This document shows, one piece after another, positions 17,625-27,005 of a DNA stretch of 64,000 nt. Location of the stretch: contig DASQMC010000063.1 in the NCBI GenBank assembly GCA_035645695.1, forward strand, positions 35,154 to 99,153, written 5' to 3'. The stretch's first letter is position 1. The number at the start of each line of letters is the position of its first letter. The position numbers and the translations under genes are program-made. This DNA is from JAIVJZ01 sp035645695. GTDB taxonomy: Bacteria > Acidobacteriota > Blastocatellia > Pyrinomonadales > Pyrinomonadaceae. The notes beneath the pieces are model-generated. The model worked only from the letters and a program-made list of their open reading frames with translations. It was not told where the DNA came from and did no database searches.

Positions 17625-18083
17625 CTACCGCCGCATGATTAATTTTTCCGGCAACTCTTTGCCTTTCACATAGTAGATAGTCCCGCTTGAGAAATTGCCC
17701 CACCCGAAAACCATCGCGTCATAATTCTGCTTATTACCCTGAGTCCGATTCCACATGAAGGAGATGAGCCGGAGCAGGACATTTCCCCACGCTTTACGCT
17801 CAGGCAAAGTAATGAATCCGTTTTCATCGCTCCTAAAATCTTCCTCCAACCAAAGCATTTGGAAGTTAGGGTTAACCCAATTCTGACTGACGGCTAAATT
17901 TTTGATTGGACGCCCCTGCTCATCAACCACCTGGATTCTCCACGATGGCGCGATCCGGCTTTTCCAAGGGAACAGTAAAATTATTGAGACGCAGATTAAC
18001 GCCCCGGCGAGACGAGAAATACGCTTCCGCAGCAAAATGAAATGGCTACTCATTTCCCTATGCTTGCCATTCAACAAAGGCAT
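17625..18083 (-). CDS. Orphan exported or anchored protein, AT-rich, cassette-like
   Basis: 152 aa from 18083, or 142 aa from the ATG at 18053. An N-terminal basic plus hydrophobic segment (RKRISRLAGALICVSIILLFPW) suggests a membrane anchor. The rest (WRIQVVDEQGRPIKNLAVSQNWVNPN ... SDENGFITLPER) resembles a small Ig-like domain of the carboxypeptidase-regulatory kind. Base composition is clearly AT-richer than all neighbours. The gene is bracketed by GTTAGATG on its 5' side (18089-18082) and an attC-like element on its 3' side, so it was probably acquired as a cassette (inference). Function unknown. Confidence 0.6.
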   Translation of the reverse strand: MPLLNGKHREMSSHFILLRKRISRLAGALICVSIILLFPWKSRIAPSWRIQVVDEQGRPIKNLAVSQNWVNPNFQMLWLEEDFRSDENGFITLPERKAWGNVLLRLISFMWNRTQGNKQNYDAMVFGWGNFSSGTIYYVKGKELPEKLIMRR

Positions 18084-18089
18084 CTAACG
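18082..18089 (-). other. GTTAGATG core site at the 5' edge of the orphan gene
   Basis: Minus-strand GTTAGATG matches the GTTRRRY core at which integron cassettes are joined. Here its ATG coincides with the first possible start codon of the orphan gene. Short motif, so weak alone; it counts because of the matching element on the other side. Confidence 0.35.
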
Positions 18090-18215
18090 TATATTAGACC
18101 GTAGCGGCATTTATCGAAAAACGCATTAGCCGCATTCGAGGGATTATAGCGAGGCGGTCTGCACGCACAATAGGCGGATTTTCCCGAACGGGTGAGCGCG
18201 GCGTTTCATAGCCGG

Positions 18216-19646
<1,431 letters not shown>

Positions 19647-19800
19647 AAACGCAGTTTAGCATACGGCGTTCGGTTTGAGTTTCAATAGAACTTTGAGAAG
19701 TGTGCGGGGCGGCTTCGATTGAGTTCGGGCGCGGGGGGACTATCAATGCAGACGCAAACGCGGACGCAGGAGACGCGCGGGAGATGCGGGGTAAAGCCAT

Positions 19801-19912
19801 TTGAAATTTCAAATGTGAGATTTCAAATTTGAAATTTACTGATGCCTTTGAAATCTCACATTTGAAATTTCCCGACGCCATAGAAATCTCACATTTGAAA
19901 TTTCCCGATGCC
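19801..19912. repeat. TTTGAAA heptad repeat with one left and two right arms
   Basis: A 21-nt left arm (19804-19824, AAATTTCAAATGTGAGATTTC) is perfectly complementary to two right arms, 19850-19870 and 19883-19903. The right arms belong to two 30-nt direct repeats (19850-19879, 19883-19912) that differ at one base. The left part reads TTTGAAA/TTTCAAA/TGTGAGA/TTTCAAA/TTTGAAA, again 7-nt phased. It sits in the 340-nt gap between the regulator and hemD; nothing else is seen in that gap. Confidence 0.85.
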
Positions 19913-19986
19913 TTCCGACGTGCCGTCTTCTCATCTTCCTCCGTGCGCTCGGGCGCTGGCCTATGCGTGCCGCTGCGGCGGGCGAT

Positions 19987-20814
19987 TCAACTTCTTTGCG
20001 AGAAATAATCCGCGATGGCGCGTGCGAGCGCGGCGGTCGTAAATTCGGCGGGTTGAATGTGGGTTGCGAGGTTGTAGTCGGCGGCGGTGCGCGCGGTGAT
20101 GTCGCCGATGCAGGCGACGCGTATGCCTTTCAGTAGTTCGCCGAGGTCGTGCGTGTCGAAGAGTTGCGCGAAGTTAGAAACGGTCGAAGAACTCGTGAAG
20201 GTAATGCAATCGACCGCGCCGCCGACGAGCAACGCTTCGACGCGCGCACGGTCGGTCGTCTTCGGCGGGACGGTGCGATAGGCGACGACCGTATCGGCGC
20301 GAGCCCCTGCCTCTTCAAGCGCACGCGGCAGGTAGTCGCGCGCGACGGCGGCGCGCGGGATGAGGAAGTTCAGACTAGTGAAACGCTCGCGCCCGCCGAG
20401 ATAATTCGCCAGCGCGTCGAAGACGCCTTCGGCCTTGAACTCGCCGGGCACGACATCCACATGGACGCGCGCGTCGCGCAGGCGGTCGGCCGTGGCCGTG
20501 CCGACGGCGCAGACCTGTATTTCGTCCAGCAATCCGGCGTCGTGTCCCTGTGCCTCAAGGCGGCGCATGAAGAAGTCCACGCTGTTCGTGCTGTTGAAGA
20601 CGAGCCAGTCGTAGCCGTAGAGGTGCTCGATGGCTTCGTCCAACGGCGCGAAACTTTCCGGTTCGACGATCTCGATGGTGGGACAGTGCAGGACGCGCGC
20701 GCCGTCGCGTTCGAGCGCGGCGGCGAACTCCGCCGACTGCGACAGAGCGCGCGTGACGACGACGGTGCGCCCGCGCAAGGGGAGATTTTGTGTGCGAGGT
20801 GAATCGGTTGTCAT
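19987..20814 (-). CDS. hemD: Uroporphyrinogen-III synthase
   Basis: Converts hydroxymethylbilane to uroporphyrinogen III, with ring D inversion, in haem synthesis. 275 aa, the usual length for this poorly conserved family. Recognisable pieces are LRGRTVVVTRALSQSAEFAAALERDGARV at the start, DWLVFNSTNSVDFFMRRL, VCAVGTATADRL, and the second-domain segments VDCITFTSSSTVSNFAQLF and IRVACIGDITARTAADYNL. It follows hemC by 54 nt on the same strand, completing the operon order hemX-hemA-hemC-hemD. Confidence 0.92.
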   Translation of the reverse strand: MTTDSPRTQNLPLRGRTVVVTRALSQSAEFAAALERDGARVLHCPTIEIVEPESFAPLDEAIEHLYGYDWLVFNSTNSVDFFMRRLEAQGHDAGLLDEIQVCAVGTATADRLRDARVHVDVVPGEFKAEGVFDALANYLGGRERFTSLNFLIPRAAVARDYLPRALEEAGARADTVVAYRTVPPKTTDRARVEALLVGGAVDCITFTSSSTVSNFAQLFDTHDLGELLKGIRVACIGDITARTAADYNLATHIQPAEFTTAALARAIADYFSQRS

Positions 20815-20868
20815 GGCGTGCGGCGGCGCAGGGAATGCGGCGTCAAGAGGAAACTGAACGGGCAGCGC

Positions 20869-21807
20869 TCAAACTGTTAAGCCTGCGAGCAAATCCTCTG
20901 CGCCGTGTTCGCGCAGACGCGCGGCGAGCGTTTCGCCCGCGCGGGGGGCGTGCGCGGCGTCGTCTTCGATGCGGTCGCGGATAACTCTCCGGCCGTCGAG
21001 CGCGGCGACGAGGGCGTCGAGCCGAAGCGTGTCGCCCTCTACGATTGCGTGCGCGGCGATGGGAACCTGGCAGCCGCCGCCGAGCGCAAAGAGCAGGGCG
21101 CGTTCGGCGGTGCAGGCGGCGCGCGTCGGGGCGTGTTCGAGAAGGGAGACGAGCGCGGCGGTGCGCGTGTCGTTCGCGCGCGTCTCGATGCCGAGCGCGC
21201 CCTGCCCGACGGCGGGCAACATCTCCGCGTGAGAGATGGCGGCGTCGATGCGTCGCTCGAAGCCGAGGCGGCGCAAGCCCGCGGAGGCGAGGATGATCGC
21301 GTCGTAGCCGCCTTCGTCCAGTTTGCGCAACCGCGTGTCCACGTTGCCACGCAAATCCTTGATGACCACGTCGGGACGCAGGTGCTTCAACTGCCCCTGC
21401 CGCCGCAAACTCGACGTGCCGACGACCGCATTCAGCGGCAGACCCGAGAGCGAATGATCTTTCGCCGCGCCGCCCGCGCGCAGAATCAACGCATCGCGCG
21501 CGTCTTCGCGTTCGGTGATGGCCGTGATGGCGAGGTTGTCGGGCAGGGTCGTCGGTAAATCCTTGAGCGAGTGGACGGCCAGATCGATCTCTTCGGCGAG
21601 CAGAGCCTCTTCGAGTTCCTTCGTGAAGACGCCTTTGCCGCCGATGACGGCGAGCGGCACGTCGAGCATCACGTCGCCGGAAGTCTTGATGACCCGGATG
21701 CGAATCTCCGCTTCAGGGCGCAACTCCGAGAGCCGCGCCTTGACCCATTCCGATTGCCACAGCGCGAGCTTCGAGCCGCGCGAGCCGATGACGAAATGAT
21801 CTCTCAT
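20869..21807 (-). CDS. hemC: Porphobilinogen deaminase (hydroxymethylbilane synthase)
   Basis: Joins four porphobilinogen units into hydroxymethylbilane. 312 aa from ATG 21807. Family signatures: IGSRGSKLALWQSEWVKARL, VHSLKDLPTTLPDNL, GTSSLRRQGQLKHLRPD, LRGNVDTRLRKLDEGGYDAIILASAGLRRLG, and LLPAVGQGALGIETR with the downstream cysteine ERALLFALGGGCQVPIAAHA that carries the dipyrromethane cofactor. A 20-bp hairpin lies just upstream of the start codon. Confidence 0.96.
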   Translation of the reverse strand: MRDHFVIGSRGSKLALWQSEWVKARLSELRPEAEIRIRVIKTSGDVMLDVPLAVIGGKGVFTKELEEALLAEEIDLAVHSLKDLPTTLPDNLAITAITEREDARDALILRAGGAAKDHSLSGLPLNAVVGTSSLRRQGQLKHLRPDVVIKDLRGNVDTRLRKLDEGGYDAIILASAGLRRLGFERRIDAAISHAEMLPAVGQGALGIETRANDTRTAALVSLLEHAPTRAACTAERALLFALGGGCQVPIAAHAIVEGDTLRLDALVAALDGRRVIRDRIEDDAAHAPRAGETLAARLREHGAEDLLAGLTV

Positions 21808-21816
21808 AACGTGCAA

Positions 21817-21881
21817 GGGGACGCTAGATCAGAGGCCGTTCAAAGCAGCTTACCCGTTCTCCGGCCTCTGATCTAGCGCCC
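21817..21881. repeat. Perfect hairpin between hemA and hemC
   Basis: GCTAGATCAGAGGCCG (21823-21838) and CGGCCTCTGATCTAGC (21862-21877) form a perfect 16-bp stem around a 23-nt loop. It extends past a one-base bulge by GGGG (21817-21820) with CCCC. No 7-nt period is seen, and no T-tract follows on the minus strand, so it is probably an mRNA processing, stability or attenuation structure rather than a terminator. Confidence 0.8.
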
Positions 21882-21897
21882 CCCGCTCTTTGACCTT

Positions 21898-23166
21898 TCA
21901 TTCTTCCAGTCCGAAAGTGTTGCGCCATGCCCTGAGATTTTCTTCCTCGCCCGTATCGTGCGAGCGGCGCAGGCGATTGATGATGGGGTGCGAAATTTTG
22001 TTGACGGTGGACATCAGCAGGGCTTCGACGGCGCGCTCCTGTTCGGGCGTCAACTCGCCGAGGCGGCTGCGCTGGCGTTTGAGTTCGGCCTGCGCGATCT
22101 CTTCCAATTTCTGGCGGAGGGCGGCCACCGTCGGGCCGAGATCGAGCGAGCGCAACGCCTGTTGAAACTGCATGACCTCGGATTCGACGATCAACTCGGC
22201 TCGTTCGGCCTCGCGCTCGCGCTCGCGTATGTTCGAGGCGACGACCGCTTCCAGATCGTCCACGTCGAAGACGAACAAATTATCGAGTTCGCCGACCGAC
22301 GGGTCTACGTTGCGCGGCACGCTGATGTCTATGAAGAAGGCCGGACGCTGCCGCCGCGCCGCCAGAGCCTCGCGCGCCATCTCCTGCGTGACGACGTATT
22401 CGTCGGCGGCCGTCGAGCAGACGACGATGTCGGCTTCGGCCAGATGCGCGGGGAGCGTTGAGAAGTCGAGCGCGGTGCCTTTGATCTTGTTCGCGAGTTG
22501 CTCGGCGGTCTCGATGGTGCGGTTGGTGACGAGGATGCGCGACGCGCCCGCGCTCGCCAGATGTTGCGCGGCGAGTTCGGCCATCTCGCCCGCGCCGATG
22601 ACGAGCACGGTCGTGCCCTTGAGCGAGCCGAAGATTTTGCGCCCGAGTTCGACCGCCGTGAAACTGATCGAGACGGCCGAAGCGGCGATCCCCGTCTCCG
22701 AGCGCACGCGCTTGGCGACGTGCAGCGCGTGATGGACGAGCCGGTGGAGGACGCGCCCCGCCGTGCCCGCCGTGACCGCGTTCGAGTAGGCGCGCCGCAC
22801 CTGTCCGAGCACCTGCGGTTCCCCGACGACCATCGAATCGAGCGAAGAGGCGACGCGGAAAACATGTCGCACGGCCTCCTCGTCGGCGTGCGTGTAGAGA
22901 TGCTCGCCGAAAAACTTGTTCGGCACGCGCCGCGTCTCGCTCAGGAAGGAACTGATGCGCGTCGTCCCCTCTTCGCCGCTCACGCCGCGCGTCGCCGCGA
23001 GCACCTCGACGCGATTACAGGTGGAGACGATCAAGCCCTCGCTGATCAACTCGCCGTCAACCAGCGTCTGCAAAGTTTCGGCGCACGCCTCGTCCGTAAA
23101 GGCCAGACGCTCGCGCACCTCCACCGGCGCAGTTTTATGATTGAGTCCGACGAGAATAATTGACAT
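21898..23166 (-). CDS. hemA: Glutamyl-tRNA reductase
   Basis: First committed enzyme of C5-pathway tetrapyrrole synthesis; reduces glutamyl-tRNA to glutamate-1-semialdehyde with NADPH. 422 aa. Signatures: GLNHKTAPVEVRERLAF, the catalytic cysteine in GLIVSTCNRVEVLA, the SLDSMVVGEPQVLGQVRRAY substrate loop, the VLVIGAGEMAELAAQHL nucleotide fold, and the C-terminal dimerisation helix with KISHPIINRLRR. A 30-bp perfect heptad hairpin ends 6 nt before its ATG, and no Shine-Dalgarno is visible. hemB and hemL are not in the window. Confidence 0.96.
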   Translation of the reverse strand: MSIILVGLNHKTAPVEVRERLAFTDEACAETLQTLVDGELISEGLIVSTCNRVEVLAATRGVSGEEGTTRISSFLSETRRVPNKFFGEHLYTHADEEAVRHVFRVASSLDSMVVGEPQVLGQVRRAYSNAVTAGTAGRVLHRLVHHALHVAKRVRSETGIAASAVSISFTAVELGRKIFGSLKGTTVLVIGAGEMAELAAQHLASAGASRILVTNRTIETAEQLANKIKGTALDFSTLPAHLAEADIVVCSTAADEYVVTQEMAREALAARRQRPAFFIDISVPRNVDPSVGELDNLFVFDVDDLEAVVASNIREREREAERAELIVESEVMQFQQALRSLDLGPTVAALRQKLEEIAQAELKRQRSRLGELTPEQERAVEALLMSTVNKISHPIINRLRRSHDTGEEENLRAWRNTFGLEE

Positions 23167-23171
23167 AAAAA

Positions 23172-23248
23172 GTGAGCAGTAAGCAGTAAGCAGTGAGCAG
23201 TAAAAGCAGTTTGTCTTGACTGCTCACTGCTTACTGCTTACTGCTCAC
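23172..23248. repeat. Perfect 30-bp heptad hairpin (GTGAGCA/GTAAGCA)
   Basis: Arms 23172-23201 and 23219-23248 are perfectly complementary over 30 nt around a 17-nt loop. Each arm is GTGAGCA, GTAAGCA, GTAAGCA, GTGAGCA, GT. On the minus strand the first arm shares the last base of the hemX stop codon (TAG), and the second ends 6 nt before the hemA ATG. Confidence 0.92.
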
Positions 23249-24063
23249 TATCCAAAGACGTGATAGCCGCCCATGAGGCGCGTGCCGAGAAAGGTGAAGA
23301 GGACGAGGCCGAAACCGGCCACGCCGACGAGCGCGCTTTTGCGCCCGCGCCATTGCGTGCGGTAGTGAATCATCGTCAGGTAGAGCAGCCAGGTGATGAG
23401 CGCGAAGACCTCCTTCGGGTCGTTGTGCCAGATGCGCCCGGTCTGTTGTGAAGACAGGATCGCTCCGGTGACGATGCCGAGCGACAGGAGCGTGAAGCCG
23501 ATACCGGCGGCGGTCGATCCGATGTCGTCAACGGTCGTCAGCGACGGCAGGCGATGAAAGAGCGCGGAGAAGGTCTTCAATTTCAACTCGCGTTCCTGCC
23601 AGAGGTACATCGCGCTCGCGGCGAAGACGACGAAGAAGGCGGCGTAGGAAAAGATCAGGAGCGTGGTGTGGATGGGAAAGACCCACCCGGCCGCGCCCTC
23701 AGCCACCGTCCCGGCGCGCGCATCCGCGGACGAACGCACGAGCATCGCCGCCGTGACGAGAAAGGCCACGAGCGGCATCAGGAACGTACCGAGCGCTTTG
23801 ACCTGATAGCGGAAGTGCGCCATGCCGTAGGCGACGACGAGCGTCCACGCCAGAAAAGATAAAGTCTCGCGCAGGCCGAACAGAGGATAGCGTCCATCCT
23901 GTATCCAGTCGCCGAGGAACGCCCCCGTGTGCAGCGCGAAGCCGATGCCGAGCGAGACGACCGCCACGCGCTCGACCGAGCGACGCTTGTAGGCGAACGC
24001 CAGAATCGCGTGGACGGCGGCGTTGACGTAGGCTGCTAAAGCTGCGAGCAGGAGATATGTCAT
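23248..24063 (-). CDS. hemX: HemX/CcsA-like cytochrome c assembly membrane protein
   Basis: Polytopic protein (271 aa from ATG 24063) with about eight membrane helices. The C-terminal half carries SSQQTGRIWHNDPKEVFALITWLLYLTMIHYR, a variant of the tryptophan-rich WD motif of CcsA proteins, and conserved histidines (HTGAFLGDW, FPIHTTLLIFSYAAF). In Bacillus, HemX of this size sits beside hemA and lowers its abundance, so the link to hemA here favours the HemX name; a haem-delivery role in cytochrome c assembly is the alternative. Confidence 0.82.
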   Translation of the reverse strand: MTYLLLAALAAYVNAAVHAILAFAYKRRSVERVAVVSLGIGFALHTGAFLGDWIQDGRYPLFGLRETLSFLAWTLVVAYGMAHFRYQVKALGTFLMPLVAFLVTAAMLVRSSADARAGTVAEGAAGWVFPIHTTLLIFSYAAFFVVFAASAMYLWQERELKLKTFSALFHRLPSLTTVDDIGSTAAGIGFTLLSLGIVTGAILSSQQTGRIWHNDPKEVFALITWLLYLTMIHYRTQWRGRKSALVGVAGFGLVLFTFLGTRLMGGYHVFG

Positions 24064-24240
24064 CGGAGGCGCTTGGAAACTCGTCGAAACCTTCTTGCGG
24101 CATTGTAAGGGATGAAGGAAAACAGTCGCAAGCGCACAATTCCGGGGCGCGCTGTTGTCATAAAACGGCAAGTCGTGAGAAACTCCGAAACGTGCCAACC
24201 CACAAGCCGCCAGTTAATTTCGGGTCGAAGGTAAAGGGTC

Positions 24241-24819
24241 ATGCCTGATCGCACGGACGCCTGGGAACTGCTCTGCGAATACACGAAGGGCGACAGCCTG
24301 CGCCGCCATGCTCTCGCCGTCGAGACGGCGATGCGCGCCGCGGCCGCGCGCTACGGCGATGCGGGCGCGGACGTTGACGAATGGGGCATGGTCGGCCTTC
24401 TCCACGATTTCGATTACGAGATGTTTCCCGGCGCGGACGAGCACCCTTTCAAGGGCGCGACTATACTGTGCGGGCGCGGCTATCCCGACCACTTCATCCG
24501 TGCCATTCTGGGACACGCCACCTACACGAATGTTCCGCGCGACACGCCGCTGGCTCGCGCGCTCTTTGCCACTGACGAACTCTGCGGTTTCCTCGTCGCC
24601 TGCGCTCTGGTGCGCCCGTCGAAGAGTTTGGACGACATGGAAGTCTCGTCCGTCAGGAAGAAACTCAAGGACAAGGCTTTCGCGCGGACGGTGAACCGCG
24701 AAGACATTCATCAGGGCGTCGCCGAGCTGGGCGTCTCGCTCGACGAACACATACGCTTCTGTATAGACGCGCTGCGCCCCGTGCAAAAAGAGATCGGGTT
24801 GAATAGTTTGACGGAATAG
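24241..24819 (+). CDS. HD-domain protein (predicted phosphohydrolase)
   Basis: 192 aa. The metal-binding HD signature is complete: an early histidine in SLRRHALAVETAMRAAA, the HD pair in MVGLLHDFDYEMFPG, a histidine near HFIRAILGHATYTN, and the distal aspartate in ALFATDELCGFLVACALVRP. Proteins of this layout hydrolyse phosphate esters or nucleotides; substrate unknown. AAAGGG lies just upstream of the ATG. It diverges from the haem operon. Confidence 0.8.
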   Translation: MPDRTDAWELLCEYTKGDSLRRHALAVETAMRAAAARYGDAGADVDEWGMVGLLHDFDYEMFPGADEHPFKGATILCGRGYPDHFIRAILGHATYTNVPRDTPLARALFATDELCGFLVACALVRPSKSLDDMEVSSVRKKLKDKAFARTVNREDIHQGVAELGVSLDEHIRFCIDALRPVQKEIGLNSLTE

Positions 24820-24899
24820 CTTGACGACAGTGAGGCGCGCCCTGTCCGGGCTGAGGCCGCGTTCGATGCCGCGAACGAGCGAACGGCGCGCGAGAGACT

Positions 24900-25193
24900 T
24901 CAAAAACTGATGAACATCGGCGACGCGGAGAGGGCTGCGAGCGTCAAAACGAGCGCGAAAAGGGCGGTCAGCGCGGCTTGCAGTTTGCGACGGCGCGCCG
25001 TGTGGCGGTAAACGAAAATGCAGGCGAGGGTAATGAAGAGAATTGGCACGGCCAAGACAGAGAAGATCGCGGCGGGGCCGGGTGTCGGGAAGCACGCCGT
25101 GTCGTCAATCGTCCAGTAGGCGAGCGCGCGCATCCCGCCCGTATTGATGAGGGCGGCGACCAGAGAAGTGATGATGAGCAATTTCCAGCGCAC
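24900..25193 (-). CDS. Small membrane protein of unknown function
   Basis: 97 aa from the GTG at 25193; an ATG at 25283 in frame would add 30 residues without features. There are three hydrophobic segments: KLLIITSLVAALINTGGM, AAIFSVLAVPILFITLACIFVY and ALTALFALVLTLAALSA, with a basic loop (RHTARRRKLQ). GGAAGG lies 12 nt before the GTG. I do not recognise the family. Confidence 0.5.
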   Translation of the reverse strand: MRWKLLIITSLVAALINTGGMRALAYWTIDDTACFPTPGPAAIFSVLAVPILFITLACIFVYRHTARRRKLQAALTALFALVLTLAALSASPMFISF

Positions 25194-25304
25194 CGGGAAA
25201 AATGTCCTTCCAGAACCGCGTCTGTGCAATGATGTTTGGCAAGGTTGTTTGAAAGAGAGCAAAGGCGGATCGCCGCCAAGCATAACATAGGAGTTGTAAG
25301 TGAC

Positions 25305-25382
25305 AAGCGACGGGCGAGAGGCTACCAGTCATTGCTCCGGCCGTCCCAAGACATGCCGCCTGTCGCCCGTCGCTCGTCGCTT
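25305..25382. repeat. Heptad hairpin (GCGACGG/GCGACGA)
   Basis: AGCGACGGGCGA (25306-25317) pairs perfectly with TCGCCCGTCGCT (25363-25374), and the right arm continues with one more unit to 25382. On the minus strand the right arm reads GCGACGA, GCGACGG, GCGACA, a 7-nt period. It ends 9 nt before the proline dehydrogenase ATG. Confidence 0.7.
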
Positions 25383-25390
25383 AGAAATAA

Positions 25391-26311
25391 ATGGTAACTA
25401 GAAACGCACTATTGTATCTGGCAAGGCACGAAGGATTGAAGGACTTCGCCACGCGCTTCAGCCCGTTTAAAAAGATGACGACGCGCTTCGTGGCGGGCGA
25501 GGACATGGACGAAGCCGTCGCCGCGATACGTGAGATTAACGCGCGCGGCGCGAGCGCGTCGTTCGACCATCTTAATGAATCGGTCGCCAGCCACGCCGAG
25601 ACGGAAGAGGAAGTGCGTGAGTATAATCGCGTGCTCGCGGCCATCGACGAGACGGGCATACGCTCGAACGTCTCGATCAAGTTGACGCAATTCGGGCTGG
25701 AAATAGACCCCGAACTGGCCTATCGCAATGCGCGCGAAGTGGTGGCGGAAGCGGCACGGCGGGGCAATTTCGTCCGCGTGGACATGGAGCAGTCGAGCGT
25801 CACGCAGGTGACTATAGACATCTTCAAACGCCTGCGCGCGGAGTTCGACCTGAACACGGTCGGGATCGTTTTGCAATCATATTTGCGGCGCACCGAACGC
25901 GATGTCGAAGACCTCTTGAAGATTCCGGCGCGCATACGCATCTGCAAGGGCGCGTACAACGAACCGCCCGAAGTGGCTTTCCCGGACAAGCGCGACGTGG
26001 ACGAAAATTACGTTCGCGTGATGCGGACGCTTTTGTCGAGCGGCGTCTATCACGGCATCGCGACGCATGACCCGGCCATGATCGAAGCGACCATCAACCA
26101 TGCCGCCCGCGAGGGCATCAGCAAAGAGGCTTTCGAGTTTCAAATGCTCTACGGCGTCAGGCGCGACCTGCAAGTGCAACTCCGCGCCGACGGCTATAAC
26201 ATGCGCGTCTATGTGCCCTACGGCAAGCACTGGTATCCTTACTTCATGCGGCGGCTGGCGGAACGCCCGGCCAACGTCTGGTTTGTCATGAAGAATTTAT
26301 TGAAAGGTTGA
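25391..26311 (+). CDS. Proline dehydrogenase (single domain)
   Basis: Flavoenzyme (306 aa) that oxidises proline to pyrroline-5-carboxylate. The barrel signatures are present: SNVSIKLTQFGLEIDPE, FVRVDMEQSS, GIVLQSYLRRTERDVEDLL, ARIRICKGAYNEPPEVAF, HGIATHDPAMI, FEFQMLYGVRRDLQ and NMRVYVPYGKHWYPYFMRRLAERPANVWF. This is the short monofunctional form (PutB/FadM type). The second enzyme, P5C dehydrogenase, is not in the window. Confidence 0.95.
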   Translation: MVTRNALLYLARHEGLKDFATRFSPFKKMTTRFVAGEDMDEAVAAIREINARGASASFDHLNESVASHAETEEEVREYNRVLAAIDETGIRSNVSIKLTQFGLEIDPELAYRNAREVVAEAARRGNFVRVDMEQSSVTQVTIDIFKRLRAEFDLNTVGIVLQSYLRRTERDVEDLLKIPARIRICKGAYNEPPEVAFPDKRDVDENYVRVMRTLLSSGVYHGIATHDPAMIEATINHAAREGISKEAFEFQMLYGVRRDLQVQLRADGYNMRVYVPYGKHWYPYFMRRLAERPANVWFVMKNLLKG

Positions 26312-26323
26312 AACGGGAGTGTG

Positions 26324-26824
26324 ATGAGCGACCTCGTGTGGATCCTGTGGGTGGTGCTCGGCGTGATCCTGATCGTCGCCGAAATCTTTACGTCGGGTTT
26401 CGTGCTGCTCTGGTTCGGGGTGGGCGCGATTGCCGCCGCGCTCGCCGCGATTGCCGGTGCGGGCTACCCTTTCCAATTCCTAATCTTCTTCGTCGTCTCG
26501 ATTGCGCTGACCGCCGCCTCGCGCACGATCTTCACGAAGTATCTCACGCGCCATGCGGACGAAGGCAATTATAAAACCGGCGCGGAATCGCTGCCGGGGC
26601 AGGTGGGGACGGTCGTCGCCGCTAGCCGCGGCGCGCTCCTCGAAGGCGCGGTGAAAGTCTACGGCTCGACGTGGACGGCCTACCCGGCCGAAGGCGAGGA
26701 ACCTTTGGAGGACGGCGCGCGCGTGGTGGTCGAAAGCGTTCGCGGAGCGTCGATCTACGTCCGCCGCGCCCCATCGGCACCCGACTGGCGTCCGAGCGCG
26801 CTGCCGGAAGCGAGGGAAGAGTAA
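26324..26824 (+). CDS. NfeD family membrane protein
   Basis: 166 aa. Two or three membrane helices (LVWILWVVLGVILIVAEIFTSGF; AIAAALAAIAGAGYPF; FLIFFVVSIALTAASR) are followed by an OB-fold domain (SLPGQVGTVVAASRGALLEGAVKVYGSTWTA ... GARVVVESVRGASIYVRRA). This matches the short NfeD class that works with stomatin-like SPFH proteins; no SPFH gene is adjacent, as the next gene downstream is the PP2C phosphatase on the other strand. ATG 26324 was chosen over GTG 26321 on spacing from CGGGAG. Confidence 0.88.
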   Translation: MSDLVWILWVVLGVILIVAEIFTSGFVLLWFGVGAIAAALAAIAGAGYPFQFLIFFVVSIALTAASRTIFTKYLTRHADEGNYKTGAESLPGQVGTVVAASRGALLEGAVKVYGSTWTAYPAEGEEPLEDGARVVVESVRGASIYVRRAPSAPDWRPSALPEAREE

Positions 26825-26827
26825 GAC

Positions 26828-27004
26828 CAAAGGGGGAAAGGGGCAAAGGGAAAAGGGTAAGGGGTAAGGGGGAAGGGGAAAAGGGTAAAGGGGAAAAGGG
26901 AAAAGGTAAACACAGGAAGCGGGGCGCAGCATCGAATGGCTGCGCCCCGCTTTTGTCTTAAGCCTTTACCCCTTACCCCTTACCCCTTACCCTTTTCCCC
27001 TTGT
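26828..27004. repeat. GGGTAAG-type heptad hairpin enclosing a terminator
   Basis: The left arm (about 26846-26889; units GGGTAAG, GGGTAAG, GGGGAAG, GGGAAAA, GGGTAAA) pairs with the right arm 26963-27002 (CCTTACC/CCTTACC/CCTTACC on the plus strand). It fills the space between two convergent genes, NfeD (+) and the PP2C phosphatase (-). Confidence 0.85.
26917..26955 (+). terminator. Rho-independent terminator nested in the heptad hairpin
   Basis: AAGCGGGGCGCAGC (26917-26930) and GCTGCGCCCCGCTT (26939-26952) form a perfect 14-bp GC-rich stem with an 8-nt loop, followed by TTTTG. It would end the NfeD transcript. It occupies the loop of the larger hairpin. Confidence 0.8.
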
Positions 27005-27005
27005 T

